This document shows positions 46,048-56,562 of a stretch of DNA of 64,000 nucleotides, one piece after another. The stretch spans positions 62,001-126,000 of the forward strand of contig NZ_VDFU01000006.1 of NCBI RefSeq assembly GCF_006152115.1. Reading direction: 5' to 3'. How positions within the stretch are numbered: position 1 is the stretch's first letter; each line of letters starts with the position of its first letter. This stretch comes from Rubellimicrobium rubrum. Lineage in GTDB: Bacteria > Pseudomonadota > Alphaproteobacteria > Rhodobacterales > Rhodobacteraceae. The position numbers and the translations under genes are program-made. The notes under the pieces are model-generated. The model did no database searches. It was given only the letters and a program-made list of their open reading frames with translations, and was not told the origin of the DNA.

Positions 46048-46551
46048 TCAGGCGTCGGTCGGCATCACCGGCTTGGGAAGCACCTTCGTGGCGGCGTTCA
46101 GCGGATCGTCCTGACGTTGCACCGATCCCTCGAAGTGGGCACCGGATTCGATCGCAATGGTCTTGTGGATGATGTCGCCTTCGACCCGGGCGGTAGAGGT
46201 CAGTCGAACCTTCAGGCCACGCACCCGGCCGATGATCCGTCCGTTGATGACTACGTCATCGGCCACCAGTTCACCTTTGACGGTCGCGCTCTCGCCAACC
46301 GTGAGGAGGTGCGCCCGGATGTCACCTTCGACCTGCCCCTCGATCTGGACGTCGCCGGTCGTGCGGATATTGCCCTTGATGTGAAGGTCCGAGGACAGGA
46401 TCGACGCCGGAGGCTTGGCCTTCGGAGCTTGGGGACGATAATCCGCGGCCTGACCGACGGCCGTGCCCGGGACGGTCGCCGGGGCGGAGGCCGCCTGCGG
46501 CTGCGCGCCCGCGCCGGGACCCGGCTCGTTGATCTTGGACTTAGAGAACAT
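46048..46551 (-). CDS. Bactofilin family cytoskeletal protein
   Basis: A 167-residue polymer-forming protein. A disordered Pro/Ala-rich N-terminus (about 1-48) precedes the right-handed beta-helix bactofilin core (about 50-150) with repeating hydrophobic turns: HIKGNIRTTGDVQIEGQVEG, VTVGE-like turns, VADDVVINGRIIGRV and VEGDIIHKTIAIESGA. The short C-terminal tail is basic and proline-containing. The start overlaps the end of the M23 peptidase gene by 11 bases. Bactofilin-M23 pairs are recurrent in bacteria and are tied to local cell-wall modelling. Confidence 0.92.
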   Translation of the reverse strand: MFSKSKINEPGPGAGAQPQAASAPATVPGTAVGQAADYRPQAPKAKPPASILSSDLHIKGNIRTTGDVQIEGQVEGDIRAHLLTVGESATVKGELVADDVVINGRIIGRVRGLKVRLTSTARVEGDIIHKTIAIESGAHFEGSVQRQDDPLNAATKVLPKPVMPTDA

Positions 46552-47848
46552 CGTTGCCTGCTCCGATGTAGATCATGGGGTTCAGAGGCTCGCCACCGAC
46601 CCGGATCTCGTAGTGAAGGTGTGGCCCGGTGGAGCGACCCGAGTTGCCCATATCACCGATCCTTTCCCCGCGCGAGACCCTTTGCCCCACCTCCACCCGG
46701 ATCGCGTTCAGATGGCCATAGCGCGTCTCGATCCCGAATTCGTGCTGGATCTTAATCAGGCGCCCGTAGCCCGAAGCCCAGCCGGCGAAGATCACGACTC
46801 CATCGGCTGTGGAGTAGACAGGCGTCCCGATCGGCCCGGCCATGTCCACGCCTTCATGCATCCGACCCCAGCGCATTGCGAAGCCCGAGGTGTAGCGGAA
46901 GGAGTCCAAGACGGGCAGGCTGAAGGGAATCCGCTGGACGGCGATGCGGTAAAGGTTGATCCGGTCCAGCTCATCCAGGATCTGGTTGGCGCGAAGGGTG
47001 CCGTCGTCCTGCGCCGCGTTGCCCATGGTGGACATCTGGATCGGCACCAGCGGTCCGCCCTGGCCCGAATAGCCGCGGCGGACCTCCTCGATGAGGGTCT
47101 CGGGGTCCAGGCCAGCTGTGCGGAACATCTTGTCCAACGGTTCAACCGAGATCTGGAGCGCATCCTCAAGCTGACGGAAGATCTCGTCGTTGTGCTCCTT
47201 CATGAGCCGCAGTTCGAGATCCAGGTCACCGGCCAGTTGGATGGCGTGCTGCGCTTCGGTCGCCACGCCATCGCGCTCGGCCGCCGTGTCCGCCAGAGCC
47301 TCGGTGATGAAGTCGATCGTGTCCGCCATCCCGTCGACATCGGACACCGATACCTGTTCGTTGGCCGCAGTCATGGCCGCCAATTCGGCTTTGGCCTGCT
47401 GACGTTCGGACATGGTACGGCGAAGGGTGTCATGCACGACGGCCAGTCCGGTTTCGAGCTCCCGCCGCTCTTCCTCGGAGGCGAGAAGCTCGCTTTGCAT
47501 GGCGGAGATCTGCTCCAGCGCGGCAGAGAAGCGCGTCTGAGCGGCCAAAGCCTCCTGCGCGCGCAGGTCCCGCTCCTGGGACATGGCATTGAGCCGGTTC
47601 TCGTAGATCGACTTGTCGCGTTGGGCCTGGTCCCGGTAGTTGCCCGACCCGATCGTATCCATGAGCAGGATGGCCGTGGCAATGATGGTCCAAGCCATGA
47701 CCACGCCGACGCCCGTCCATGCCAGAAGCTGAGTCGCTGGCCGTAATCGTATGAAGCGCGTGTGATCCTCAGACTTCAGGAAAAGGCGCCGCTCAGGAAA
47801 ACGCCGTTCGAGTGCCGCGTGCAAACGCTGCATGACTGCTGAAGCCAC
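46541..47848 (-). CDS. M23-family metallopeptidase with a coiled-coil ectodomain
   Basis: A 435-residue membrane-anchored peptidase. One transmembrane helix (about 42-66) is followed by a long coiled coil (about 75-240, rich in Glu, Gln, Ala) and a C-terminal LytM/M23 domain (about 330-420) with zinc and catalytic residues in GRMHEGVDMAGP (His, Asp), ETRYGHLNAI and PHLHYEI. All expected ligands are present, so it may be an active endopeptidase. A second in-frame ATG (residue 6, 47833) is possible. Its end overlaps the bactofilin gene start, suggesting paired action. Confidence 0.9.
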   Translation of the reverse strand: MASAVMQRLHAALERRFPERRLFLKSEDHTRFIRLRPATQLLAWTGVGVVMAWTIIATAILLMDTIGSGNYRDQAQRDKSIYENRLNAMSQERDLRAQEALAAQTRFSAALEQISAMQSELLASEEERRELETGLAVVHDTLRRTMSERQQAKAELAAMTAANEQVSVSDVDGMADTIDFITEALADTAAERDGVATEAQHAIQLAGDLDLELRLMKEHNDEIFRQLEDALQISVEPLDKMFRTAGLDPETLIEEVRRGYSGQGGPLVPIQMSTMGNAAQDDGTLRANQILDELDRINLYRIAVQRIPFSLPVLDSFRYTSGFAMRWGRMHEGVDMAGPIGTPVYSTADGVVIFAGWASGYGRLIKIQHEFGIETRYGHLNAIRVEVGQRVSRGERIGDMGNSGRSTGPHLHYEIRVGGEPLNPMIYIGAGNDVL

Positions 47849-48100
47849 TGGTTCCGCCCCATCTTATCGGGCCGGTTAAGGCCCGTTGTCCCGGGGCAAG
47901 GGCTAACGGCGCCCCCAAGCTGCTGCAACAGCTTTAGGGCGTGTCGTAGGACGGTGAGGACCAGCGAAACCTTAAAGTGGCGATAACTTGCCTACCAGTT
48001 TCGCCCCTGACACATGTTTCCGCCGAGATGTTGCCCTAAGGTCTCACTGCTAGCTCGACGCTGGGGCTGAATGACGGCGCTGTCCTTTCGGTGCTCAGGA

Positions 48101-48577
48101 CTAAGCCGTTGCTTGCAGATGCCTTGCTGCTTCCAGCACCTGCTGGGCATGTCCCTTAACGCGGCTCACGCTCCAGATATGGGACACAAAGCCGTCGCGA
48201 TCGATCAGCACGGTGGTGCGGACAATTCCCATGTAAGTCTTTCCGTACATGGATTTTTCCTGCCAGACGCCATAGGATCTGACGACTTCCCCGGATTCGT
48301 CGGCCAGAAGCGGGACGCCGAGACCGGCTTTCTGAACGAACTTCTCCTTCGCAGGGACGGACCCCGATGAGACTCCCAGCACTTGGGCCCGAGCGGCTTG
48401 GAACTGGGGCAGGAGGGTGGTGAAGTCTTGGGCTTCCGTTGTGCAGGACGACGTGCTGTCAGCCGGATAGAAGAACAGCACGACGGCTTGTCCACGGAGG
48501 GCGGACAGGCTGACCATTTCACCACCATCGCGGGGCAGGGTGAAGTCTGGGGCGGGTTGACCGGGTTCGATGCTCAT
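48101..48577 (-). CDS. bcp: Peroxiredoxin, Bcp/PrxQ type
   Basis: A 158-residue thiol peroxidase. The peroxidatic cysteine is in YPADSTSSCTTEAQDF (about residue 45). The usual second cysteine five residues later in E. coli Bcp is missing, so this is a 1-Cys form or uses another thiol. RSYGVWQEKSMYGKTYMGIVR and FLIDRDG-like sequence complete the fold. I took the ATG at 48577; the long in-frame upstream extension lies in the divergent AsmA-like region and is not coding. Between this gene and the M23 gene, 47849-48100 shows no gene. Confidence 0.9.
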   Translation of the reverse strand: MSIEPGQPAPDFTLPRDGGEMVSLSALRGQAVVLFFYPADSTSSCTTEAQDFTTLLPQFQAARAQVLGVSSGSVPAKEKFVQKAGLGVPLLADESGEVVRSYGVWQEKSMYGKTYMGIVRTTVLIDRDGFVSHIWSVSRVKGHAQQVLEAARHLQATA

Positions 48578-48671
48578 GAGTGTCTTCTTCGCGCAAGCGT
48601 GAGCGCCGGGAAAGCGTTCTAGCTGTCTGACCGCTTCCGTTCGCCTCGGCGTGGCGCGATGATGACAGTTG

Positions 48672-51600
48672 ATGAGCACCCCGGTAGACCCGAGTCCGAT
48701 GATCCAGAACGCGACCGGGCCCTTGGCTGCGGCCGAGCCGGCCTTGGCGGCCCTGGACCGTGACCAGAAAACGAAGCGGGAGCGCGAAGGGCCTCGGCTC
48801 AGAGGGCCATGGCGCGGTTCCCTGCGAATCGTCGTGGTCGTCGTGTTGCTGCTCATCCTGACCCTCTCGTTCCTCATAGTTGGGAAGGAGATCACGGCGC
48901 CGACATGGATCAGGGAACGTGTGGAGACCGCAGCCGCCGAGGCGATGGGTGGGGGTGCTTTGCGGTTCGGCGCGATCACCCTTGCCTTGCCGGGCGACCT
49001 CCATCCGCGAGTCCGGCTTCTCGATGTGACCATTTCGGACAAGGAAGGCAGGCTCCTGGTCCGCATTCCCGAAGCAACCATCCAAGTGTCACCGCGAGGG
49101 CTGCTCTTCTCCCGGAGCCTGCTCGTCCAGGAGATTGCCCTGACCGGCGCCCAGCTTACTCTCGCTCGTGCTGCCGATGGAAGCGTCGAGGTGGCCTTCG
49201 GGTCGGGCGGGCAGGGGCAAAGCGTGAGCCGCGTGGACGGGTTGGCGTCGCTGCCCGACCAGTTCGAGCGGCTGTTCGAGAGGCCAGCCTTGGCCGCCCT
49301 GCGGACCGTCCGCGTCAACAATCTCGTGGTGAACTACCAAGACGCTCGGGCGGGGCGGGTCTGGACGGTCGATGGCGGCACATTTTCCTTGGACCTCGTC
49401 GACGGGCGGACACATCTCCGGGGCGAGGTCTCCGTGCTCTCGGGGCGGTCGTACGTCACACGGGCCCGGCTTGACTATGAAAGCCCGCGGCTGAGCAAGG
49501 CAGCCCGGATCAGCCTGACCCTGACCGATGTGGCGGCCTCAGACGTGGCGAGCCAGAGCCCCGCCCTGACATGGCTTCGCGTCGTCGATGCACCGATCTC
49601 GATGGCGTTGCGCGTGCAGATCGACGAAACCGGGAGCTTGGGCCCCACCAACGTCGCGCTGAAAATCGCTGAGGGGCGACTGCGGCCTCATCCGAACGCC
49701 AGCGCGGTGGGCTTCGACCTTGCGCGGGCGTATCTGTCCTACGACCCCCTTACGCAGGCCGTGCGCTTCGACACTGTCGAGGTCAGAAGTGACTGGGGCA
49801 GCGTCCTAGCTGAGGGGCGTGCCTATCTGAAGGAGATCGAGGCCGGCCTGCCCCGCGCGCTCCTTGGGCAATTCACGTTCCGCGACATCGCGATCTCTCC
49901 TCCCGGCGTCTATGAGGAAGCCGCGCACCTGCCCGAGGCGACCGTGCAGTTCCGCCTGCGTCTGGACCCATTCAGCGTCGAGATCGCCGAGGCCAGTCTT
50001 GGTCTGCCGGGCGAGGGGCTGGCGCGGCTCGACGTGTCGGGGCAGGTCGCTGCCTCGCCGGACGGATGGCGCATCGCACTCGACGCGCGGCTGGCCGAAC
50101 TGGCGCGAGAAGGCCTGCTTGCGCTCTGGCCCGAGCGGTTTCGTCCCGGATTGCGGGCTTGGATCGCGGAGAACGTGACCGACGGCGTCCTGCATGACGT
50201 CGCCGCCGCCCTAAGGATCGAGCCAGAGGTGGAGACTGAGGTGGCGGTCACGTCGAACTTCTCTGGCCTGGCGGTCCGTCCGCTCGGCACCCACCCGCCC
50301 ATAGTGGCAGGCGAGGGGCGGATGGGCTGGGAAGACAACTCGTTCTCGGTTGCGCTCGACAGCGGCCACGTGGACGCGCCCGAAGGGGGGAGCGTGGATA
50401 TGGCTGGCACCGCCTTCGTGATCGCGCCCGGTGATGGCGCCCGCTCGCCCGCTCGCGTGCATGTCGATGCCGCCGGCCCCATCACGGCCACGCTGTCGCT
50501 GCTCGACCAGCCCCCCTACCGCTTCCTCAGTTCCGCCGATCTGCCTGTGGACCTGGCGGACGGCACGGCACGGACCCGAGGAACCGTGGACCTGTTCTTG
50601 GGTCCCATGCGTCCGGACGAGCTTCGCTACGACATCGCCGCGACCCTCAGCGATGTCCGGTCCGATCTCCTGATCCCGGGACGAATGTTGACCGCCGAGA
50701 GCCTTGAGGCGACTGTGACGCCAGCAGGTCTGGAGATTGCTGGAGATATGCAGGTCGGAACGGCTCAGGTTCAGGGCCGATGGACACAAGGCTTTGGCCC
50801 CGACGAGAAGGGTCAGTCACGAGTTGAGGCCCGTGTGGAGATCAGCCCGCGCGTGCTCGATGAACTGGGGATCGTCCTGCCCGACGGCAGCGTGTCCGGT
50901 GATGGCGCTGGCGACCTGACGGTGGACCTTAGGGAAGGCCAGCCTCCGGCCTTTGCACTTCGATCCGACCTCGAGGGGCTTGCGCTGGCGCTGCCCCAGA
51001 TGAGTTGGTCCAAGCCCGCCGCGCGAACAGGTAACCTCGTGGTTGAAGGGCGGCTCGGCACCCCTGCAAGGATCGATCGGCTGAGCTTGTCCGCGCCTGG
51101 ACTGTCCGCCGAGGGCGACCTGAGGCTCACGGAGGCCGGGAGCTTCGATCGGCTGTCGCTGTCGAGGCTGACTGTCGCCGACTGGTTCGAAGCGCCAGTG
51201 ACGCTGATTGCACAATTCGGCAGCGACACGCCGGCGGTCGAGGTGCGGGGCGGGCAGATCGATCTTGGGAGGGCCGCGTTCGGCAGCGGGGGCCAGGGAG
51301 ACGGCGGCCCGATCTCGGTGACGCTGGACCGGTTACAGGTAACCGACAGCATTGCGTTGACGGGCTTCGCCGGAGAGTTCAGCACTGTATCTGGGCTGGA
51401 AGGTGTTTTCTCCGGGCAGGTCAACGGCGGCCCGACCGTCACTGGGCGGGTGGCCCCGCAAGGCGGCCGGGTTGCTGCGCGCATTCAGGGGTCCGACGCC
51501 GGGGCCGTCATGACCGCGGCCAACCTTTTCACGAAGGCGGAAGGGGGCGATCTCGACCTGCTGCTGCTGCCCGAGGGCCCGGCAAGCTACATGGGCGAGC

Positions 51601-52040
51601 TCTGGATCGAAGGTCTCAAGGTGCGTGATGCCCCAGTGCTGGCATCCTTGCTCAATGCCGCTTCGGGCATTGGCCTGCTCCAGCAGTTGGCGGGTCAGGG
51701 AATCGTCTTTGATGAGGTCGGCGCCAAGTTCCGCGTCGATCCGACGCTCGTCATCCTGGAGCAATCGAGCGCCAGGGGAGCGGGACTGGGCTTGTCCATG
51801 GACGGAGTCTTCGACACCGAGAACTACTTCATGGACTTCCGTGGGGTGGTGTCGCCCTTTTACCTCGTGAACGGCATCGGCTCGATCCTGTCCCGCCCCG
51901 GTGAGGGTCTGCTCGGCTTCAACTTCACGCTCCGGGGTGATCCCGACGATCCGACCGTGGGGGTGAATCCCTTGTCTGTCCTCGCGCCTGGCCGCTTGCG
52001 CGAACTCTTTCGTCGGCGGCCGTCCCTGCCAGAGCAGTGA
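48672..52040 (+). CDS. AsmA/YhdP-like envelope protein
   Basis: A 1122-residue protein with a cytoplasmic N-terminus, one transmembrane helix (about 53-74, [19 protein letters not shown]) and a very long periplasmic region of repeating amphipathic beta strands. The C-terminal portion has [20 protein letters not shown] and [20 protein letters not shown], typical of the AsmA-like C-terminal domain. Proteins of this class (YhdP, TamB) are bridge-like and take part in phospholipid movement to the outer membrane. Start codon ATG at 48672; a TTG directly upstream is less likely. A 94-base gap separates it from the divergent peroxiredoxin gene. Confidence 0.85.
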   Translation: MSTPVDPSPMIQNATGPLAAAEPALAALDRDQKTKREREGPRLRGPWRGSLRIVVVVVLLLILTLSFLIVGKEITAPTWIRERVETAAAEAMGGGALRFGAITLALPGDLHPRVRLLDVTISDKEGRLLVRIPEATIQVSPRGLLFSRSLLVQEIALTGAQLTLARAADGSVEVAFGSGGQGQSVSRVDGLASLPDQFERLFERPALAALRTVRVNNLVVNYQDARAGRVWTVDGGTFSLDLVDGRTHLRGEVSVLSGRSYVTRARLDYESPRLSKAARISLTLTDVAASDVASQSPALTWLRVVDAPISMALRVQIDETGSLGPTNVALKIAEGRLRPHPNASAVGFDLARAYLSYDPLTQAVRFDTVEVRSDWGSVLAEGRAYLKEIEAGLPRALLGQFTFRDIAISPPGVYEEAAHLPEATVQFRLRLDPFSVEIAEASLGLPGEGLARLDVSGQVAASPDGWRIALDARLAELAREGLLALWPERFRPGLRAWIAENVTDGVLHDVAAALRIEPEVETEVAVTSNFSGLAVRPLGTHPPIVAGEGRMGWEDNSFSVALDSGHVDAPEGGSVDMAGTAFVIAPGDGARSPARVHVDAAGPITATLSLLDQPPYRFLSSADLPVDLADGTARTRGTVDLFLGPMRPDELRYDIAATLSDVRSDLLIPGRMLTAESLEATVTPAGLEIAGDMQVGTAQVQGRWTQGFGPDEKGQSRVEARVEISPRVLDELGIVLPDGSVSGDGAGDLTVDLREGQPPAFALRSDLEGLALALPQMSWSKPAARTGNLVVEGRLGTPARIDRLSLSAPGLSAEGDLRLTEAGSFDRLSLSRLTVADWFEAPVTLIAQFGSDTPAVEVRGGQIDLGRAAFGSGGQGDGGPISVTLDRLQVTDSIALTGFAGEFSTVSGLEGVFSGQVNGGPTVTGRVAPQGGRVAARIQGSDAGAVMTAANLFTKAEGGDLDLLLLPEGPASYMGELWIEGLKVRDAPVLASLLNAASGIGLLQQLAGQGIVFDEVGAKFRVDPTLVILEQSSARGAGLGLSMDGVFDTENYFMDFRGVVSPFYLVNGIGSILSRPGEGLLGFNFTLRGDPDDPTVGVNPLSVLAPGRLRELFRRRPSLPEQ

Positions 52041-52083
52041 GGGGCCGTTGAAGCACGCGCTTCATCGGGGTAGCGAAGCCGCC

Positions 52084-53127
52084 ATGAAGCTCAGCGATTT
52101 CGATTTCGACCTTCCCGAGGAACTTATCGCCACCCGGCCGGCGCGGCCGCGATCCTCCGCGCGGCTGCTGGTGGCAGGGCCCGAGCGCATCGACGACATG
52201 CATGTCAGCGACCTGCCCCGGGTGCTGCGGCCTGGGGACCGGCTGGTTCTCAACGACACCAAGGTCATCCCGGCCCGACTGACAGGGACGCGCCGCCGTG
52301 GAAGTGCAGAGGCTCGGATCGAGGCCACGCTTCTGTCAGACCGTGGCGAGGGTCTTTGGTCGGCTCTCCTGAAGCCGCTGCGAAAGGTTCGGGAGGGCGA
52401 GAGCATCGACTTCGGAGAAGGTCTCTCCGCGACGCTCGAGAGCGTGGAGGCGGGGCAGGGCCTGCTGCGGTTCGCCCTGTCTCCGGACGCATTTGCCGAA
52501 GCGCTGGCGCGGGCCGGCCGCATGCCGCTGCCGCCTTACATCGAAGCGTTGCGTGCCGCCGACCATCACGACCGGGACGATTACCAGACCGTATGGGCCG
52601 CCCGATCGGGGGCCGTCGCCGCACCGACGGCGTCACTGCACTTCGACGAGCCCCTGCTGAAGGATCTGCGTGCATGTGGCGTGGCGTTCACGCATGTGAC
52701 CCTCCATGTGGGCGCGGGAACATTCCTGCCGGTGAAGGTGGACGACATACGCGACCATCGGATGCATGCCGAATGGGGCGAGGTCACCGAGGCCGCCGCC
52801 CAGGAGATCGCCTCGACCAAGGACGAGGGCGGACGGGTAATCCCGGTCGGAACCACCGCCCTGCGTCTTCTAGAGTCGGCTGTGCAAGCCGGGACGATCG
52901 GACCATGGCAGGGTGAAACCGACATCTTCATCACGCCGGGGTTCAAGTTTCAGGTGGCGGACGGCCTCATGACGAACTTTCACTTGCCCAAGTCCACCTT
53001 GATGATGCTGGTCTCGGCACTTCTTGGGATCGAGCGCATCCGCAGCGTCTATGCCCACGCCATCGAACGGCAGTATCGGTTCTTCTCCTACGGGGATGCG
53101 TCGCTCCTTCTCCCGAAGGGGCGTTGA
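52084..53127 (+). CDS. queA: tRNA preQ1(34) S-adenosylmethionine ribosyltransferase-isomerase
   Basis: Adds the epoxycyclopentane ring from SAM to preQ1-tRNA, the step after Tgt in queuosine synthesis. The 347-residue reading starts [19 protein letters not shown] and has [56 protein letters not shown] and [20 protein letters not shown], all family motifs. GTAGCGAAG precedes the ATG weakly. It starts 44 bases after the AsmA-like gene and may be co-transcribed with it. Confidence 0.95.
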   Translation: MKLSDFDFDLPEELIATRPARPRSSARLLVAGPERIDDMHVSDLPRVLRPGDRLVLNDTKVIPARLTGTRRRGSAEARIEATLLSDRGEGLWSALLKPLRKVREGESIDFGEGLSATLESVEAGQGLLRFALSPDAFAEALARAGRMPLPPYIEALRAADHHDRDDYQTVWAARSGAVAAPTASLHFDEPLLKDLRACGVAFTHVTLHVGAGTFLPVKVDDIRDHRMHAEWGEVTEAAAQEIASTKDEGGRVIPVGTTALRLLESAVQAGTIGPWQGETDIFITPGFKFQVADGLMTNFHLPKSTLMMLVSALLGIERIRSVYAHAIERQYRFFSYGDASLLLPKGR

Positions 53128-53204
53128 TCGCCCGCGCTGGTCGCCTTCAGGCGAGAGTTGCTTCTGAGCCGTGCTAAGCGGCAAGCTCTTAAAAAGGAGC
53201 CGCC

Positions 53205-54443
53205 ATGCTGCAAGTCCTCGCCAGTGCCTGGGCGCTCCTGCTCGGAATGTATCTTCTGATGATCGGCAACGGTCTTCAGGGCACGCTTCTCGGCCTGAGG
53301 GGCGAACTCGAGTCGTTCACGACCCTTGAGATCTCCGTCGTCATGTCGGCCTACTTCGTGGGCTTTCTATTCGCATCTAGGATGGCCCCGATCCTGATCC
53401 GCCGCGTGGGTCATGTGCGGGTCTTCTCGGCGCTGGGATCACTCATCTCGGCCATCCTGATCCTATATCCAGTCCTGCCCGAACCCTGGGTATGGGCGCT
53501 CGCGCGGGTGGCCATAGGCTTCTGCTATTGCGGGGTCTACATCACCGCCGAATCCTGGCTGAACGACGCGGCTAGCAACGCGAACCGCGGAAAGGCGCTG
53601 TCGCTCTACATGGTCGTGCAGATGGGCGGGATCGTCACCGCGCAGTGGCTGATCTCGCTCAATGATGTGGCGGGCTACGCGATCTTCATCATCCCGTCGA
53701 TCCTGGTGTCCCTGAGCTTTGCGCCAGCGCTCTTGTCGGCTACCCAGACCACGCCCGAGTTCGGCGCGATCAAGCCGCTGCCGATCCGACGGCTGATCGA
53801 GGTTTCGCCGCTGGCCTGCGCGGGGATGTTCCTCCTGGGAAGCGTCTTCGCGGCCCAGTTCGGGATGTCGGCCGTCTTCGGCACGCGGGCGGGCCTCAGT
53901 GAATCAGAGATCACATGGATGGTGTCGCTGACCTACCTCGCAGCTCTCCTGTCTCAGTACCCGATCGGCTGGCTGTCGGACCACATGGACCGCAGGGTGC
54001 TGATCATGGTCTTGTCGGCCCTGGGAGGAGGCGTCGCGCTGCTTGCCTTTGTCCTGCCCGGACCGCTGTGGCTCACACTGGTGGCCGCAGCGGTCGTGGG
54101 AGGAACCTCAAACCCGCTTTATGCGCTTCTCATCGCCTACGCCAATGACTTCCTGGAGCGCGAGGACATGGCTGCCGCCTCTGCCGGCCTTTTGTTCATC
54201 AACGGCCTCGGCGCCATTGCGGGGCCGCTGGTCGTGGGTTGGATGATGGATGCGATGGGCGCCCAGGGCTTCTGGGCCATCATCGCGGGAGTGATGATTG
54301 CCTTGGCGGTTTATGCGTGGTGGCGGATGCGGGCCGCGCCGCAGAAGCCCATCATCGGCGAGCGGACGACCTATGCTCCCATTCCTGCCGCGGCCAGTTC
54401 TGTCGCCGCCAGCGAGATGCCAACTGAAAGGAAAGTCGCATGA
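53205..54443 (+). CDS. MFS transporter (YcaD-like)
   Basis: A 412-residue permease with 12 predicted transmembrane helices in two halves. Features are the loop RMAPILIRRVGHVRVF between helices 2 and 3, a conserved GVYITAESWLNDAASNANRG in helix 4-5 that is seen in YcaD-type MFS proteins, and YPIGWLSDHMDRR as the matching motif in the second half. Substrate unknown. AAAAGGAG lies eight bases upstream of the ATG. The stop overlaps the DUF924 gene by four bases. Confidence 0.88.
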   Translation: MLQVLASAWALLLGMYLLMIGNGLQGTLLGLRGELESFTTLEISVVMSAYFVGFLFASRMAPILIRRVGHVRVFSALGSLISAILILYPVLPEPWVWALARVAIGFCYCGVYITAESWLNDAASNANRGKALSLYMVVQMGGIVTAQWLISLNDVAGYAIFIIPSILVSLSFAPALLSATQTTPEFGAIKPLPIRRLIEVSPLACAGMFLLGSVFAAQFGMSAVFGTRAGLSESEITWMVSLTYLAALLSQYPIGWLSDHMDRRVLIMVLSALGGGVALLAFVLPGPLWLTLVAAAVVGGTSNPLYALLIAYANDFLEREDMAAASAGLLFINGLGAIAGPLVVGWMMDAMGAQGFWAIIAGVMIALAVYAWWRMRAAPQKPIIGERTTYAPIPAAASSVAASEMPTERKVA

Positions 54444-55024
54444 GCCTCCCCGGCGCCAAGGACGTCCTCGACTTCTGGGTCGGTCAGGTCGGAGAGAAGA
54501 ACTGGTACGTGGCCAGCGATGAACTGGACCAGTCGGTGCGCGACCGATTCCTACCGCTATGGGAGGCGGCCATGGAAGGGCGACTCGGGCTCTGGCTCGT
54601 GAATCCGCAGGAGGCGCTGGCCTATGTCATTATCGTCGATCAGTTCCCGCGAAACATGTTCCGGGGCGATGCACGCGCCTTCGCCTCGGACCCGCTCGCG
54701 CGCGCAGCGACCAAGACTGCCATCGCTCGGGAGTGGGATCTGAAGGTGCCGACACCCGAACGGCAGTTCTTCTATCTGCCGCTGGAGCATTCCGAGAATC
54801 TGGTCGATCAGGACCGTGCCGTGCGCCTGTTCAAGGCGCGCATGCCCGACGACGGGGAAGCGCTTCTCCATGCCCGTGCCCATCGCGAGCAGATTCGCCG
54901 CTTCGGCCGCTTCCCGACCCGCAACGGCGTGCTTCGGCGCGCCAGCACGCCCGACGAGCAGGCGTTCCTGGCGGAAGGTGGCTATCCAGCCTTGGTAAAT
55001 CGCATGAGGGCGGTGACAGCGTGA
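54440..55024 (+). CDS. DUF924 family protein
   Basis: A 194-residue soluble all-helical protein of the DUF924 family. Recognisable pieces are DVLDFWVGQVGEKNWYV, ALAYVIIVDQFPRNMFRGDARAF, FFYLPLEHSENLVDQDRAV and the C-terminal FGRFPTRNGVLRRASTPDE. Related proteins are tetratricopeptide-like and have no known catalytic activity. Translational coupling to the MFS transporter (ATGA) is seen here; whether the link is functional is unknown. Confidence 0.88.
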   Translation: MSLPGAKDVLDFWVGQVGEKNWYVASDELDQSVRDRFLPLWEAAMEGRLGLWLVNPQEALAYVIIVDQFPRNMFRGDARAFASDPLARAATKTAIAREWDLKVPTPERQFFYLPLEHSENLVDQDRAVRLFKARMPDDGEALLHARAHREQIRRFGRFPTRNGVLRRASTPDEQAFLAEGGYPALVNRMRAVTA

Positions 55025-55096
55025 GCCGGCTCTGACTGGCAGCCGGGCGAGCCTTGCACTAACATCCCCTGACTTCGGCCAAGGGAGAGTGACATC

Positions 55097-56488
55097 ATGG
55101 CGACCCGGACCTTCGACGTGATCGTGATCGGGGCAGGCCCCGGCGGCTATGTGGCCGCGATCCGGGCCGCCCAACTCGGCAAGAAGGTCGTGATCGTCGA
55201 GCGCGAGCATCTGGGTGGCATCTGCCTGAACTGGGGCTGCATTCCCACGAAGGCGCTGCTGCGCTCGGCCGAGGTGTTCCATCTCATGCACCGGGCCAAG
55301 GAGTTCGGTCTGACGGTGGAAAAGGCCGGCTTCGATTTTGAGGCCGTCGTGAAGCGATCGCGTGGAGTCGCCAAGCAGCTGTCGGGCGGCATCGGCCACC
55401 TGATGAAGAAGAACAAGGTCGAGGTGGTCATGGGCTCCGCCAAGCTGGCCGGGCAGGGCCGGGTGACGGTCACGACCGACAAGGGGACCGACGATCTGCA
55501 GGCCCCGGCCATCATCCTGGCCACCGGCGCTCGAGCTCGGTCGCTGCCAGGGATGGAGCCCGACGGCGACCTGATCTGGAACTACAAGCACGCACTGCAA
55601 CCACCGCGGATGCCCAGAGACCTGCTGGTCATCGGATCCGGCGCAATCGGCATCGAGTTTGCAAGCTTCTTCAATACGCTCGGGGCCAAGACCACCGTCG
55701 TCGAAGTGGCCGAGCGCATCCTGCCTATCGAGGACGCCGAAGTGTCCGCCTTTGCCAAGAAGCAGTTCCAGAAGCAGGGCATGATTATCGTCGAAGGGGC
55801 CAAGGTCACTCTCCAAAAAGGTCAGGGCACGGTGACGGCCCGGATCGAGGCCGGCGGGAAGACCGAGGAAAAGGTGTTCGACACCGTGATCTCCGCCGTA
55901 GGGATCGTCGGCAACGTGGAGAACCTCGGGCTCGAGGAAATCGGCGTGAAGGTGGAGCGGACCCATGTCGTCACCGACGAGTTCTGCCGGACCGGGGTCG
56001 AGGGGCTGTTTGCGATCGGCGACGTCGCCGGAGCCCCATGGCTCGCGCACAAGGCTTCGCATGAGGGGGTGATGGTGGCCGAAATGATCGCCGGTCAGCA
56101 CGTCCATCCCATCAAGCCGGGCGCGATCGCCGGCTGCACCTACTGCCATCCCCAGGTCGCCAGCGTCGGCTACACTGAGGCGAGGGCCAAGGAGGTGGGG
56201 CATGAAGTCCGTGTCGGTCGCTTCCCGTTCATCGGCAACGGCAAGGCCATCGCGCTGGGCGAGCCCGAAGGCTTTATCAAGACCGTCTTCGATGCCAAGA
56301 CCGGCGAGCTTCTGGGTGCGCATATGGTAGGGGCCGAGGTGACCGAGCTCATCCAGGGCTACATCGTCGGACGCTCGCTCGAGACCACAGAGGCAGAGCT
56401 GATGGAGACGGTGTTCCCCCATCCGACTTTGTCCGAAATGATGCACGAAGCGGTTCTTGACGCATATGGCCGGGCGCTACACTTCTAG
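55097..56488 (+). CDS. lpdA: Dihydrolipoyl dehydrogenase
   Basis: E3 of 2-oxo acid dehydrogenase complexes, re-oxidising dihydrolipoamide with NAD. The 463-residue flavoprotein has the FAD motif IGAGPGGYVAAIRAAQLG, the redox disulfide in GGICLNWGCIPTKALLR, an NAD motif VIGSGAIGIEFASFF near residue 178, the FAD loop GLFAIGDVAG, and the His-Glu dyad in FPHPTLSEMMHEAV. GGGAGAG precedes the ATG. E1/E2 genes are not adjacent, so it may serve pyruvate, 2-oxoglutarate or branched-chain complexes. Confidence 0.95.
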   Translation: MATRTFDVIVIGAGPGGYVAAIRAAQLGKKVVIVEREHLGGICLNWGCIPTKALLRSAEVFHLMHRAKEFGLTVEKAGFDFEAVVKRSRGVAKQLSGGIGHLMKKNKVEVVMGSAKLAGQGRVTVTTDKGTDDLQAPAIILATGARARSLPGMEPDGDLIWNYKHALQPPRMPRDLLVIGSGAIGIEFASFFNTLGAKTTVVEVAERILPIEDAEVSAFAKKQFQKQGMIIVEGAKVTLQKGQGTVTARIEAGGKTEEKVFDTVISAVGIVGNVENLGLEEIGVKVERTHVVTDEFCRTGVEGLFAIGDVAGAPWLAHKASHEGVMVAEMIAGQHVHPIKPGAIAGCTYCHPQVASVGYTEARAKEVGHEVRVGRFPFIGNGKAIALGEPEGFIKTVFDAKTGELLGAHMVGAEVTELIQGYIVGRSLETTEAELMETVFPHPTLSEMMHEAVLDAYGRALHF

Positions 56489-56562
56489 ACTTGCAGAACG
56501 TAACGAGAACATTAATCTCCTCGTGGTAGAACATGAGGGGCAGGGGGCGAGTCGGGCTTGAA

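Noticed and set aside
54557-56446. A 629-codon minus-strand frame over DUF924 and lpdA
   Set aside because: Shadow crossing two real plus-strand genes and their gap; no family features.
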